From the NCBI GenBank assembly GCA_028023455.1, contig JAQFVV010012400.1, positions 15,681,490 to 15,745,489 on the forward strand: DNA of 64,000 nucleotides, in the 5' to 3' direction. Below the pieces are notes generated by a model. It saw only the letters and a list, made by a program, of their open reading frames with translations. It did no database searches and was not told the origin of the DNA. This document shows, piece after piece, positions 37,447 through 49,199 of the stretch. A program made the translations under genes and the position numbers. Position 1 is the stretch's first letter, and every line of letters starts with the position of its first letter. The stretch is from Epiperipatus broadwayi (lineage: Eukaryota; Onychophora; Udeonychophora; Euonychophora; Peripatidae).

Positions 37447-39420
37447 ACAGTTTTTAGAAAGTTTATTTTTTTTAGTGTTTCTAAATATTGAGACAGACTC
37501 TTTCATGCACTCAGCTCAATAAATGAGTAACTTTGATAGTATGTGTTTGTGCAAAGTTTAAAGGAAAAGAAGGAATGGACACAGACAAAGATTATATATG
37601 TATATATGGATATTTGAAATAAAGTCTAAAGTGACTTAAATATTAATTAATTCAATGGATAATATTTGAAATATTTTGAATTAAATAGCTTTAAGTAAAA
37701 AGATATCGGGTACAAATGAATTATTATTTTATTTTATTTTACAAAAATTCAAATATTTGACATAATAAAAAAAGGAATTATTTTAATTAAAGATGTTTTT
37801 TAAAAAGAAATTGTTTTCAATATGTTTATAATTAATTGCAGGTGATTAAAAAATTAATTAGAAATTTTTTAAATTTTATTTTTGTTTTGTTATGTAAGAT
37901 AAAGGAAAAGCAACACTATTACTGTTATAAATTTGTTTTTATTAATTAAAAAGGAAAAATAGTTAATGTAAATTAATCCTGCTTATTAATTTTGCATTCT
38001 TTATTATGACTATAAATACTGGGGTTGACTGAGTCATAATGAAGGTAATTGATAGCTGTCTTCATGCTAGACAGTTTAGTACTCCCAAATATTTATACAG
38101 AGCTCTGCAGTGACTATTCATTTGATATATGTGTGCTGATATTTCCTGAAACATCTGAAGTTTAGGATTTGTAGAAACTGAACTTGAGTTGAAAACTGCC
38201 ATGGTTGTCTTGCCTACTTGTTAACCAAAACATATACAAGCAATCTACATGTGAAACAGGCTTTCTTATATATACAAACCAAAAAAAGAAAACTGGATTC
38301 ATGTTATTTTGAAATCTATGATACATAGGTAAAGAGGCATAATTGATAATAGAAATTTATTGAAACCACATATTTATATATAAAAACATGGACATGAAAA
38401 AAAATCTACCAATGACAAAAAAGTTGACCTCGTGCATGTTATTTGAAATATTATTTCTAATGAAAAATCTACTGTCTATATATGAAGTTGTTATACATAC
38501 ATATAAAATACAGATAGAATAATTTTGCTTGTGAGTAAAACAAGATGAATGTTAATTCAAGCATTAACTCTAGTGTTAAAATAAAATCTAACCATTTACT
38601 GTCCAAAGGAAAGCATATTTAATTTAAACTATATTAATTTTTTTTGAATAAACAACTTGAATAAATTATTTAGATAATGGAGAAGGTTTTCAACAAAAAA
38701 ATAAGTGGCTGAGCAGTAAAAGTCCCAGAAAAAGAATTAATTTAAAAGCCTAATTATCTATATTTTCTTTGAATTTTGTTATGTCATTCATACAAGGATA
38801 TATTCATTTATATTTAGAAAATATAAAATGTTCTAGATTGATTTTAAATTATAAAGACTAATAGAGTTGTCAATTTTTTTTTATTTTTATGTTTATAATA
38901 AAGAATTATATTGTTGAAAATAATTTTAAAATCAAATTAATTATTAATAAATGAAATATTTGTGTGCATATTTATACAAATGTTTAATCCATTTACTATT
39001 TATATATTATTAATATAGAATAATATTATAAGCACATGTATTTGTGCATATATATTGTACCGTTATTTTTGGTACAATATATGTTTGACATTTCGCTGAG
39101 CGAAGAGTACATTTTATAAAATATAATAATAATAATATATAAAAAATGTAGATTTTTTTATGTTTAATAAACAAGATTTATTATTTTTATTGCAACTACC
39201 CTGATAATCAAAGAAAAAGAAAATGTTCTTGTAGATTTTTTTTTTTTAAGATAAAAAATGTAATTAACTGTACTTCTTCTCTCTCTAATTGAATGAAAAA
39301 AGAAAGAAATTAGAGATTGTATATAATTAAACACTGTTTAAATTTTGCAAAGTGTTCATTCATTTTAGTGGATGAAATTATGTTAGTCCACAAACAAAAA
39401 TGAATGTTATATTAAAGATA
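37447..39420. other. AT-rich intronic stretch, no gene seen
   Basis: Only short hairpins, such as ATATTGTACC / GGTACAATAT at 39052-39083, were found. Confidence 0.6.
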
Positions 39421-39436
39421 ATATAAAATCATGAAT

Positions 39437-40400
39437 TGTATGTAAGTTATGATTAATATTGTAAATTAATTATAATAAAAATAAGCTTTGCCAGGGATTA
39501 AATTCCTGAAGAGATAAAGAAAAGTGTGAATACGTACTTACATGATAGAATCAGACCAGTGGTATAAAAAGGTGACCCTGAGAACTTTGATTCATTCCAT
39601 CCTTGCTTCATTCATACTACTCGTAAGTTCTTCAAATTAGAGTACTGTATTCTTCATTGAGCGGTGGAAAACAGAGAAAGATCCAGAAAGCTGTATAAAA
39701 ATGTTTTATTGTGGGTATAATTCAAACTACATGCACTGCCAAATTAAATACAGTTTGCCAATACCTTCTTCCTAGCCTAAAGTTGAGAAGATGCCTTAAT
39801 TCGAAACACCATGCCTACATAAGACCAGGACCCTAGCAAACTAATAATAAATACCACCCTCTAACTGGATATAATAGATCCTATAATTTGTCGAAATAAG
39901 TAACCCATGGCCATGGTATACACCTATTATATCAGTAATTAAACTCATTCAAAGGAATAATAGATAAATTAACAAGAACTCTATACCTACCTTTAATGTT
40001 TCTCTGAAGTAGTAATATAAACTTTTATTGAACTAAAAAGTCATATACATTTTTGCTATTAAAATACTGAATTAAATTTGTAATTAAGAACATGTGTTAT
40101 GTAATTATTCTATGTATTGTAATATCTATATGTTAATGTTTAATAATATTCAGTAGGGTAGTATTAATAAATAATTTGGTATTTAGAGTATGTACTTAAT
40201 TGCTTATTAAATCTCTGCGGTAATTTAAATTCAGCAATCTTTATTATTTTGATTCCTCCATGTATGAATGCTAATACACATAATTAATTTACTAAATTTC
40301 TGTAAATAGAAATCTGATAATAAAAAATACTGTAATTAAAAAGAAGAGGAAAAATGGTCTTTATTAATTAACCTTGTGACAGTGTGTTTAGCTAATATGG
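39437..40400 (+). repeat. Possible solo LTR
   Basis: A block less AT-rich than its surroundings has LTR-like order. It has a TATAAAAA box at 39563, then a CTCGTAAGT splice-donor-like site at 39620-39628. This resembles the layout in the 22.9-kb LTR (TATA box, then CTGATTCCATGCGTAAG in its 3' copy). No second copy or coding region is present. The borders are estimates and the call is inference. Confidence 0.3.
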
Positions 40401-40923
40401 TCCACTGAATACTGGCATCTGAAATAAATAAATTAAAGCTGTCAGAAGTTATAGTTTCTTTTTTATATCATATCATATAATATGACTTGGGGTTAGATTG
40501 ACCAAGAAATATAATTGCGTTTTCCTAATATTTACTTCTTAAATTAAAAAAGAGGGAGTGATTTGTTCCTATCACAAATGTTAATCTGTTATACTTGTAT
40601 GTATAGTATAAATGATTCAAATTCCCTTTAGTAACCGTAGTCTATATAAATATAATAAAAAAATAACAGATGAGAAAGCTTGACTCGATACAATATATAT
40701 ATATATATGTAATAAAATACATTCTACCAAAGTATGTAGACAATTTATTGTATTGCATATTATCTACGGTATATACATATACTATAGTTTATTTATATAT
40801 ATGTCTGTCTTGATCATTTTATCCATTATGTTAAACCAAATAGAGTTTTACACAATTAAAATAGTTTGCCTAGAATTGATAGAATATTTTTTTATAATAC
40901 TAGGTGCACTGATTATGCATATA

Positions 40924-41784
40924 CACCTGGGTCTCGTTTTATGCGATAGATAGGTTCCTCAGAAAACACGCACAAATGAAATCGCGCAAAAATAGACGTA
41001 ACTTATATTGAAAAAGGGGGGATGCGGTCTGTGATTTTTCAAAATTTGCGTAAAAGCAAAGCACCAATGTAAAATTACCTCAAAATTCGCGCAAAAAAAA
41101 TAAGGAAATAAAATATGACTAATAAAAAATTTCAAATTTGAAAAAAATTGATACAAGACAAACTTTTTTTAACTATAATATTTAATTTTATTCAAAATAA
41201 TATATTTTTATGCATAATTTACAGTACAGTAATTTACATTTTTTTATACATATTTTAATTATTATGATTTTCTGGTGACAACATAATTAATCTTTGAGAT
41301 GATGATTTTATTAATTGTTTACGAAGCTCGCGATATCCAGACATACAACCATTTAGCTCTCATTGGAATTTAAGAGCATGTTAATGATTAGTGTCATTAA
41401 TAAGAAAATAATAATTGATTATGTTCTTTTTTAAAAAGCAAAAACAGAATGTGATTTAAAATGCAAAATTAACACGCACAATGTTTGAACAAATTTACAT
41501 TATAATCTTGTAAAATTTAATATGTGTATACATAAAATGTGGAAATCATGATTTTAATTTCATTATTGCATAAAATCTTACTATTATAAAGCACTGAAAA
41601 TATTGAAATTACTAAGATGAAAGTCGAATTCCAATAATGTGCTATTACTTTCAATATAACGTAAGTGCGCAAAATTTATTATTTAAAGTAATAGCGCATT
41701 ATCGGAAATCGACTTCCGGTGAAACACGAATCGCGTAACTTCAAAATCGTGTTAAATAAGTCCGCGTAAAAAGAGACCCAGGTG
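40924..41784. mobile_element. DNA transposon with CACCTGGG ends, copy 1
   Basis: This 861-base element has terminal inverted repeats of about 22 bases: CACCTGGGTCTCGTTTTATG at the left, and the complement of CCGCGTAAAAAGAGACCCAG plus GTG at the right. It is flanked by ATA and TATA, consistent with a TA or TATA target duplication. The outer 270 left and 360 right bases match copy 2 at 52105-53171 closely, but the middles differ. A short ORF (65 codons, - strand) is shared with copy 2. No transposase was recognised. The 5'-CAC ends recall Chapaev/CACTA-like groups, but the family is not established. Confidence 0.85.
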
Positions 41785-44700
41785 TATATACATATTGTAA
41801 CATTATATTTTAGTGTAAAATATAAAGATTGATAGAACTGATTTAAAAATTTCTCTGTCTTCTTCTTGGTGATTTGATTGGCTTGGTTTGCATTCTGAAC
41901 AGACTATCTACTTGCATTCAAGATAATTTATTGGTGAGAATAAGTAATATTTTGCCTTGCTTATTGCATGTATTATTTTAATGTATTTAAAATTGCTCTT
42001 TTCCATCCACTGATTTGGGTCAAATATGTTTAACTTGTAAGAAATCAACAGCACACATCAAGTTTAGTAAAATGTGATTAAAAATAATAATAATTCTTAT
42101 TTATTTAAAATAATCTTAGAAATTATTTTCATTTAAATTCAAAAGCCATTTGTTTAACTAATTTTTAATTATTAGATAAAAATATAATAAATTTACGTGT
42201 GCGTTTCAGTGAAAGATAGCATTTCAGTGAAAGTCAGCGTCCGTGGTTATTATTAAGAAAAAAATGATGTAAGAATAAAATGTAAGCAAAATATGTTAAG
42301 CATATTTTTTAAAAATAATTAATAAGCAAACAGATTAACTAAGAATTCTCATACGAATTTAAGCATAAAATGGTGATATTTAATAATAGTATGAGTTGCT
42401 AGATTTAAAGGGTCTGTTCAAGTCTGCCAGCCAAGTGGATCAAATTGCTAATAATTTTCTCAATATCTACTGTTAAAATATGTCGGAACGCTTAACTTTA
42501 AAAGTGGAATTAATAGCAGAAGTCAGTATGTTTTGGAATGTTTTATTACATACAAATTGGCAACATTAAATAAATATTTTAATTACAGAAGTTTTTTGGA
42601 TATGACAACTTTATTTAAAAAAAAAGAAAAGGTTTAAAATCAAATTTAAATGTTAAATTTTATTGAAACGCTGGTTTAATATTTCTGCGTATCATTTAAA
42701 TAATAAAGAATTGACTATCTTATCTGAACATATACTGCCAGTAATGTATTTACTATTTAATTTGTTTACTACTTGAATAATAATAACAGCCTTTAAACGA
42801 TTAACTAAAACTACTTTCTGATTTCTATTGCCAATGTTGATTTGTTAAATTATTTTGCTCTGATTGTTATTCCTAGATTTAAATGTGGATAGATAAATTA
42901 ATATAGCCTGGATATCATAAGCTTGGAACAATGCTATATAAAAATGTAGAATTTAATAACTTATGAAGAACATTTTCATTTAAACTCTACATGTCATGCT
43001 TTTGGAATTATCTCATATTCATGGAGCCATGTAAAATTCATTAATTTAAAAGTACTCATAATAACTAGAACAAACGGATATAATCACATCTATGGAATTT
43101 GGCTATAATTTATAATTATTACTTTGTGTAATGTGTATTTATTGTTCAAGACATTTTTACATTGATTTCATGGATAATATTTAGTATTCTAAAAATGTTG
43201 TACACTTTAATTTATGTATTTAAGTAAGAATGAATTAATTTTAATTTTTATTGTTATATGAACTTATATGGGAGGTTCATGATTTATATTTTTACTATGT
43301 TTAAATTAAACTCATGGGATTGAATAAAATATTTATTCAAGGGAATAGCGCTTGCGGAAAAAGCTTGAGAATTACTAATAAATTTATGGTGTGTGTCAAC
43401 CTCTTATGAAGTGTCTTATGAGTCTTTCCAGAGTTCTGTTCCTATACTCATGTCACTTGTATTACATTGTTACTATGTTTATATTTTAAGCAAGATAAAT
43501 CAGTATATTAGTTGTCCTTATTATTGAAACACTTTTCATTATGTATGAACCCACATCTGCTAAAATGCTGGTGTTTTTCTGAATTGTCAGAATAACTGAG
43601 GAGGATGATTTTTGCACTTTAAATATGAAGTAAATATTAATATTGCTTTACAATGTTACATGGCATTAGTCTGTGTTGGTGGTTAATCCGCAGATTAATT
43701 AGTTGCCACTTTCTGTATTTTTACACTCATTCCTGCGCTGGTGGTTAATCCATGGAATTGTGTAATTATATTTGTTGCTTCATGGTGGTGTATAAACCCA
43801 CAGGGCATTCAGTGTTGTATCATTCCTATGTGTAGATGAATGCATCCACAGGAATATCATTTTACTTCATAAATGTAAGTTTGGGCAAAGTATTTTATAT
43901 TATTATGCTAAAATCATTTTCTTCCATTTATAAGTATAACTTATAAGTTGAGTCATAAAGTGTAGCAGGGCATCTTATCTAAGTTATCCTCATAATGATT
44001 AACTGTTTATTAATTAATATTTTATCCGAACTAAAGTCTGAATTTTCACTTTGGTTTAGCATTGCATTATAGCTAATTCCTGCAAATATATTATTATTTA
44101 TTATATTATTATAGGTTTATAGTATAGGTTTATTGGTTCTAGAACTGACACATTAGGTATTTCATGATTTGATGTTGAATTTCAGTATAGTTTCCTCAAG
44201 GCAGAAATTAGAACAAATTATAATAAAATTTATGATTAGGCTTTTATAAAACTGTGCCTATGATATATTTAGTGAAGTGAACAAATGGAATGATCTTTTA
44301 TTTATTTGTTTATTTATGTATTTATTTATTATATTAAACATCCTACATCAATTATTTGTTAATCATAAAATTGTAAATAAATATTAATTTATAATTAATC
44401 TTACTGTGCCATTGCTATTTGTCTTTCATAAAACCAGAAATCCTATATCTTGAATAGAGCATACATTGCAGTACATACTGTTGTCAGTAAGACATAAGAG
44501 TTTTAGTAATATTCTGAGAAAACATTTGAATGCTTTTGTCCTTGGTAGTTTATGATGTGTAAGGTACAATAAAATCCCATTTGCCTTTTCCATCACTTTA
44601 GCTTTGCGTTGTTGATTCTAGTACATGATACAAAATTGATTGATTTTATAAACTTATAAACAGATTTACCAGGTAATGATATGATTGAATTTATTTGCTT

Positions 44701-45204
44701 AATGTTATAATTGTCATTCATCTATATAACAAGAGTCTCACTGCTATTTATTAAATTATAAATTTAAGTTTATAAGGAAAGAATCCAAGTTTTTCTATGC
44801 TTATTATTATTGCAAAGCTCATACCTAGACTAGCATTTGTACCAAAATTATATATGTTATTTTAAAATTCATAATTTTTAATAGTTTCACAAATTATACC
44901 ATCTTGTCCATGGTCAGCCATAAGGTCTCATGCAATGAAAAATCGCAGATTAAAGTTTTGAAAGATGATAAAATTACGTGTTTATAATTTGTCTAATGTA
45001 CTTTCACATACTGCTACGATGGGTCTTCGCGGTATACCCTGGCCGTGACCAGATTAGCTCATAACAATTTCATGTTATATCATTAATTTTGTTTGTTGTG
45101 ATGTGATCAGACTTTTCGGTTACAGTCTTTAGCGTGCAATGTTGTAGGTTTGATTACTTACATTCTTCACATGTGCTCCAGATTTCGGTTACAATATATT
45201 TAAA
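41785..45204. other. AT-rich intronic stretch, weak internal repeats only
   Basis: Near 43675-43800 a phrase like GTGGTTAATCC(G/A) recurs about every 60 bases, a faint decayed tandem repeat. A patch at 45000-45200 is less AT-rich. No gene was recognised. Confidence 0.55.
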
Positions 45205-45355
45205 GATCAGCCTTTCAAGCTATTGTGCATGCGCTTTTTACGAGTGGTAATAATAAATGAATACTTTCATTCCCAACACGAGATATAGTATTTATGAAAG
45301 AATAAAATGAATCCACCTATTCTTTCCAACCCAAATGCTTATATATGGGCAAATC
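45205..45355. mobile_element. Half copy of the 54-kb hairpin element
   Basis: TTGTGCATGCGCTTTT, AAATGAATACTTTCATT, CTATTCTTTCCAACCCAAAT and ATATGGGC occur in the same order as in one arm of the hairpin at 54377-54740. The opposite arm is missing. Confidence 0.55.
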
Positions 45356-46278
45356 TTAAGTACTGGAAATGAAAGCGTGAGGATAAACCACTCACTTTAA
45401 ATTACTGTTTACGATATCTGAATGAATGATGTTGACGAAATTATCTGGAATTTACTAAACGTCACTCTCAAATGAAACTTAAACATATGTAAATATATAT
45501 ATACATATCATAGTTATAATCCTCTTACAATTTATATATGTACAAATTACAATTTAAACAATCTGTGTAAGTCACAATTGAATGCTGATCTGTATTATTG
45601 GAGAATATTTATCAGATTTTTACTATTATTGTTACTAATTGCAAATTTTTTCAATGAATTTATTTAATATTAGAGCAAATATTTGAGGTTTTACTGTTAT
45701 TCGCATAAGTTCAACAGAATTCAAAGTTAGCTCTGGTTATAGTAGAATTTAGAGTATATGTATGTGAACATTCATAATTCTCTCTAGAATTATTTAGATA
45801 GTGCTGAAGGACAGGGGGTCACCTACACTTTCTTTATATTTTATGATGATGACAATTAATTAATTTATAGCCATTATGCTCATGTATTAGATGGTTTTAA
45901 TATTGATAGTGATCAGCATTGATATAATAATCCCATTATTGAGATATGCTTAGTTTAATTATTATTAGCATTTAGATATTTGCATGCAGCAAGTAGTATT
46001 GATGCTTGCTCTTTTATAATATTACAACCAAAGTTAATATTTAATGATAATAATCATATTTTATATTAAAATCTAGTCACAAAAATTATTATTAATGATT
46101 ATTTGCTGTCTGATACTATGCATATTACTTATATTTGCTTCTGATGATGCTATTCCTTTGCTCCAAACTTTTATTCATATGCAAATGCCATACCAGCAGA
46201 CTGTCACATCCATTATGGGTTGACATTGGGATATTATAAGTATTCTTTGTTTAAACACATTCCTATACTCCCTGAACT

Positions 46279-46409
46279 GTTATGTTACCTTGGTGAGCAA
46301 TGATATATAAACAATAAAAATTGATTAAATAGTCATCAATGAATGAATTATTTAATCTATTTTTATTGTTTATATGTTATTGCTCACTAAGATGACTTCT
46401 TACATAACT
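46279..46409. repeat. Palindrome just upstream of exon 4
   Basis: GTTATGTTACCTTGGTGAGC and TTTATAAACAATAAAAAT-like text at the left recur inverted at the right (ATTTTTATTGTTTATATG, GCTCACTAAGATGACTT, ACATAAC). Arms are about 55-60 bases around an ATGAATGAA centre. The right end is 33 bases before the exon. Confidence 0.75.
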
Positions 46410-46442
46410 AAATATGTTTTTAATATTTATTTGTATTTTTAG

Positions 46443-46624
46443 AACTAATAAGAAAGTCGGTAATCATGGAAAGATGTCTGAAAAAGAAGTAGATGAATTA
46501 CATACCCCTAGGACTAATTACAGTCCTAAAAAGATGGTTGACAAATCTTTTATTCTCAGTGCTAAAAATGACAGTTTTTACAATCGGACACCAAAAAAGT
46601 ATACATTTGAACTATACACTCCTG
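46443..46624 (+). CDS. KNL2: KNL2/Mis18BP1-like gene, exon 4 in window: TP/SP-rich linker
   Basis: This 182-base exon lies between TTGTATTTTTAG and a donor GTAAGT at 46625. The first base completes a lysine codon with exon 3; 60 codons follow and the exon exits in phase 1. The peptide is basic and polar: KMSEKEVDELHTPRTNYSPKK, then DKSFILSAKNDSFYN and RTPKKYTFELYTP. It has three TP or SP sites followed by or near basic residues, as expected for cyclin-dependent kinase sites. Known Mis18BP1 proteins are controlled by Cdk1 phosphorylation outside the SANTA domain. The exon lacks a recognised domain, so its membership in the gene rests on frame, phase and splice sites. It could belong to a different gene. 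No SANT/Myb domain or stop codon was found downstream. Confidence 0.66.
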
Positions 46625-46762
46625 GTAAGTTTTTTTTTTTAGATAATTTGAGTTTTATTGATATCATTGTTAATACTTTCGTGAAACTTATTAGCTGTCA
46701 TTAATAATTTTTATTAGTCGTTCATTAGACTTGACGTTATCCACTAATGAATAATATTTCTG

Positions 46763-47354
46763 TAGTGTAATTTTCACTACACCACAGTCACACAGGGTAG
46801 GGACTGATTTCTATCTGCTTTAACACCTTATGGAAGGATGTAATCATAAACATATGAACAAAGACATGAAAAATAAACCAGCATTTATCAGTTGGCCTAG
46901 AATACAATTTCTTGCACATATCTTCATCATTGTTTAGTATATCTGTATATCTTAATAGCAAATTACTAAAGTTTAATTGATAAGTGTCAAATATGCCGTG
47001 CTCAAAACTTTGATACAAATTATTTAATGAAAATATATTAATAATATTTATGAGTCATTCATTAGACTTAAGATTATGCCAAAGTTATGAGAGCAGCATG
47101 TTTGTCACTTATCAGTTAAACTAATAATATGCTATCTAAACACTTACTGAACAATGTAAGGATGTAAGAGATTGTAGTCTGGACCAACTGATGAGTGCTG
47201 ATTCAGTATGAAATGTGCATCTTGAGAATCATAGATATTTTTTATACATGTCTTTTGGTCATATGTTTATGATTAATCCTTTCACAAGATGTTAAAAGCG
47301 GATAGAAATCAGTCCCTTATATTGCATGAGAGTGGTGTCGTGAAAATTACACTA
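46763..47354. mobile_element. Foldback element with TAGTGTAATTTTCAC ends
   Basis: The left end TAGTGTAATTTTCAC, CACCACAGTC, GGGACTGATTTCTATC matches inverted GATAGAAATCAGTCCC, GAAAATTACACTA at the right. Arms are about 190 bases. The inner CATTTATCAGTTGGCC and GGACCAACTGATGAG are shared with the element at 50400-52020. A 40-base direct copy of 46701-46740 (TCATTAGACTT) is found near 47030-47076. Confidence 0.65.
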
Positions 47355-47359
47355 AATAA

Positions 47360-48360
47360 ATTTTATTTAATTATTAGTTGTCACTTTAAAATTTTCGATA
47401 TAATTGTTATAAATTTAGTTTAATAAGTCTGATGTTTTTCTAGTTAAGCAGAACTGATTTATCTATTAATATGGTTTTATTTTCCAATATGATAATTATT
47501 TTATTAAAATCATGAATTTCAGGCATGTCTTTTTAATGTTTTTATTTTCAAACTATTTTTTATATTGATTGCTATTCACAATTAATGGTTTTTGTTATAA
47601 ATTTACTTGATTTAATATTCAAGAGATAATTTTAAAAATTTATATAATTTGTTATCCTGTTGGTTTTTTTTTTTTTTTTGTTTCTATTAAAGAAATGATT
47701 ACAGTAAACTTTATCCTTTTTTCTCATCTTCAATGTAATAAATACAGGCTTCAGGATTTGATTGTCTGTCTAATGCCTCTTCCTCTTTTATTATAAGAGT
47801 TTCATTTAAGTTCATTTCAGAATATAGTATATAAGTAGCTAGACTTTCAGATTATTGGTTTATAAAATTCATGACTTGATGATCATATACTTTTTTATAT
47901 CAATCAATTTAGTCAAATTATTGATTTAGAGGATATTATTATTTCTATCATTAGAATACTGGCATCTTGAACTCTAATATAAGATGTAAGGACATTTTAT
48001 TCTAAAATGGTCTGAATTCTCTGAATTGTAGAAATATATCTTTTTTATTGATAGAAAATTTTAAAACTATCAACTTTTCAGTAAATGGGAAACCAAAATG
48101 TCTCGTTTCTGATCACTAGTTGTTTATTGAAGAGAAATGATGTTATCATTTAGCCAGGATCTCTTCTTTGACAAGAACTGTATTTATTTATGATTACACT
48201 TATTGCATGGCTTGACCAAAGATGTGATCAAGCAAGGACTGCAAGTTATTATGTTCTAGTATAAATTGTTATACAATAATAATTTGTTGTAATAAACAAT
48301 TAGAAAGTTTTTATTTTATTTTAAGTAAATTAACTTTATTAATAGAAAACAAAACAATAA
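47360..48360. other. AT-rich stretch, no gene seen
   Basis: Poly-T run near 47666. No exon in the expected phase (two bases completing a codon) with an open frame was found. Confidence 0.6.
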
Positions 48361-48411
48361 AAAACAAATATTTACATATTAACAAAAAAACTTTTTTTTC
48401 TTTTTTCTTTT

Positions 48412-48750
48412 CTTACAATTTAACTATAAAACATTTTTTTTTACTAATAAACACTTTTCCATATTTTACATATAGTAGGGAATAATCCACACCATATTTT
48501 TTCAATTAGTTTTTTTGGCAGATATTTTATACATTGATAATGATATTTACCCCAATCATTTTCTAGTTTTTTAATCCAATTTTATTTTTTGTTATAAGGT
48601 GACCTATGAGTTGGATTTAAATGTTTCTTTTCTGATGAGTGTTTGCATTCATTTAAAAATGGTGATAGGTTGTTTGTTTTTTCTAATGCAGCAAATAAAT
48701 TTTGATGTCTCTTCTGGATTACAATTAATCTTGTCTAAATAGGAGAAAAG
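48412..48750 (-). pseudogene. Coding-like stretch of unknown family, one stop
   Basis: On the - strand a frame of about 95 codons starts after a good acceptor-like TCTTTTCTCCTATTTAG near 48735. It has one internal TAA near 48585 and ends in TAG near 48455. The peptide is not simple AT noise: HQNLFAALEKTNNLSPFL, NPTHRSPYNKK, ENDWGKYHYQCIKYLPKK, IWCGLFPTICKIWKSVY. It contains four tryptophans and three cysteines. I do not recognise the family. It may be a decayed exon, a processed pseudogene (an AATAAAG signal follows) or part of a transposon. Confidence 0.35.
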
Positions 48751-49049
48751 AGATAAATTTTATCCCTTCCTCCTTTTTCTTTATTTAAAAAGTGCCCAAC
48801 ATGAATATTATTTTGTTTTTATAATTGCCTTTTAATGCCAAATAGAATAAAAAATCAATAATTGACTGCAAAGATGTGAAATATATTAAATCAAAATTCA
48901 ACATACACATCAGATGCTTAGAAGGAACTTTTTTTTTTTCCTCCTCCACTGCTAAACCAATGTCAAATTATATAAGCAAGTTGTTTTTGATTCTAACATT
49001 ATGTTGTTTTTCATTTTAGGCATATAGCATGATAGTCAAAAAAGGAGTA

Positions 49050-49195
49050 TAAAATGGCTACTATGGGAAATGCATTGGATCAAAGAAATTCAAGTGCACT
49101 TCATTCAGGTTCACACTTTTCACGAACAATATATGTCTGGCATCTATTGATTATTCTAGCTTACATTAGATGGCAACAGTGGAATAGAAAAAAAA
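49050..49195 (+). repeat. Fragment of the 450-bp repeat family
   Basis: TCTGGCATCTATTGATTATTC followed by TAGCTTACATTAGATGGCAAC parallels the GGCATCCATTGATTACTCTGG..GGTGGCACTACTG end of the family unit, with clear divergence. Confidence 0.4.
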
Positions 49196-49199
49196 ATGC

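Larger units (their letters stand above)
32716..46442 (+). other. KNL2-like intron 3 (13.7 kb)
   Basis: This phase-2 intron starts GTAAAT and ends TTGTATTTTTAG. It includes a reverse-strand RTE remnant, one copy of the 36/58-kb repeat, a foldback element, a possible solo LTR, a CACCTGGG transposon and a hairpin directly before the acceptor. Confidence 0.65.

Noticed and set aside
43675-43860. GTGGTTAATCC phrase recurring about every 60 bases
   Set aside because: Too degenerate to call a minisatellite. Mentioned only within the stretch entry.
49018-49060. Acceptor-like TTTTCATTTTAG as a possible next exon
   Set aside because: In the required phase the frame stops at once (GC ATA TAG).
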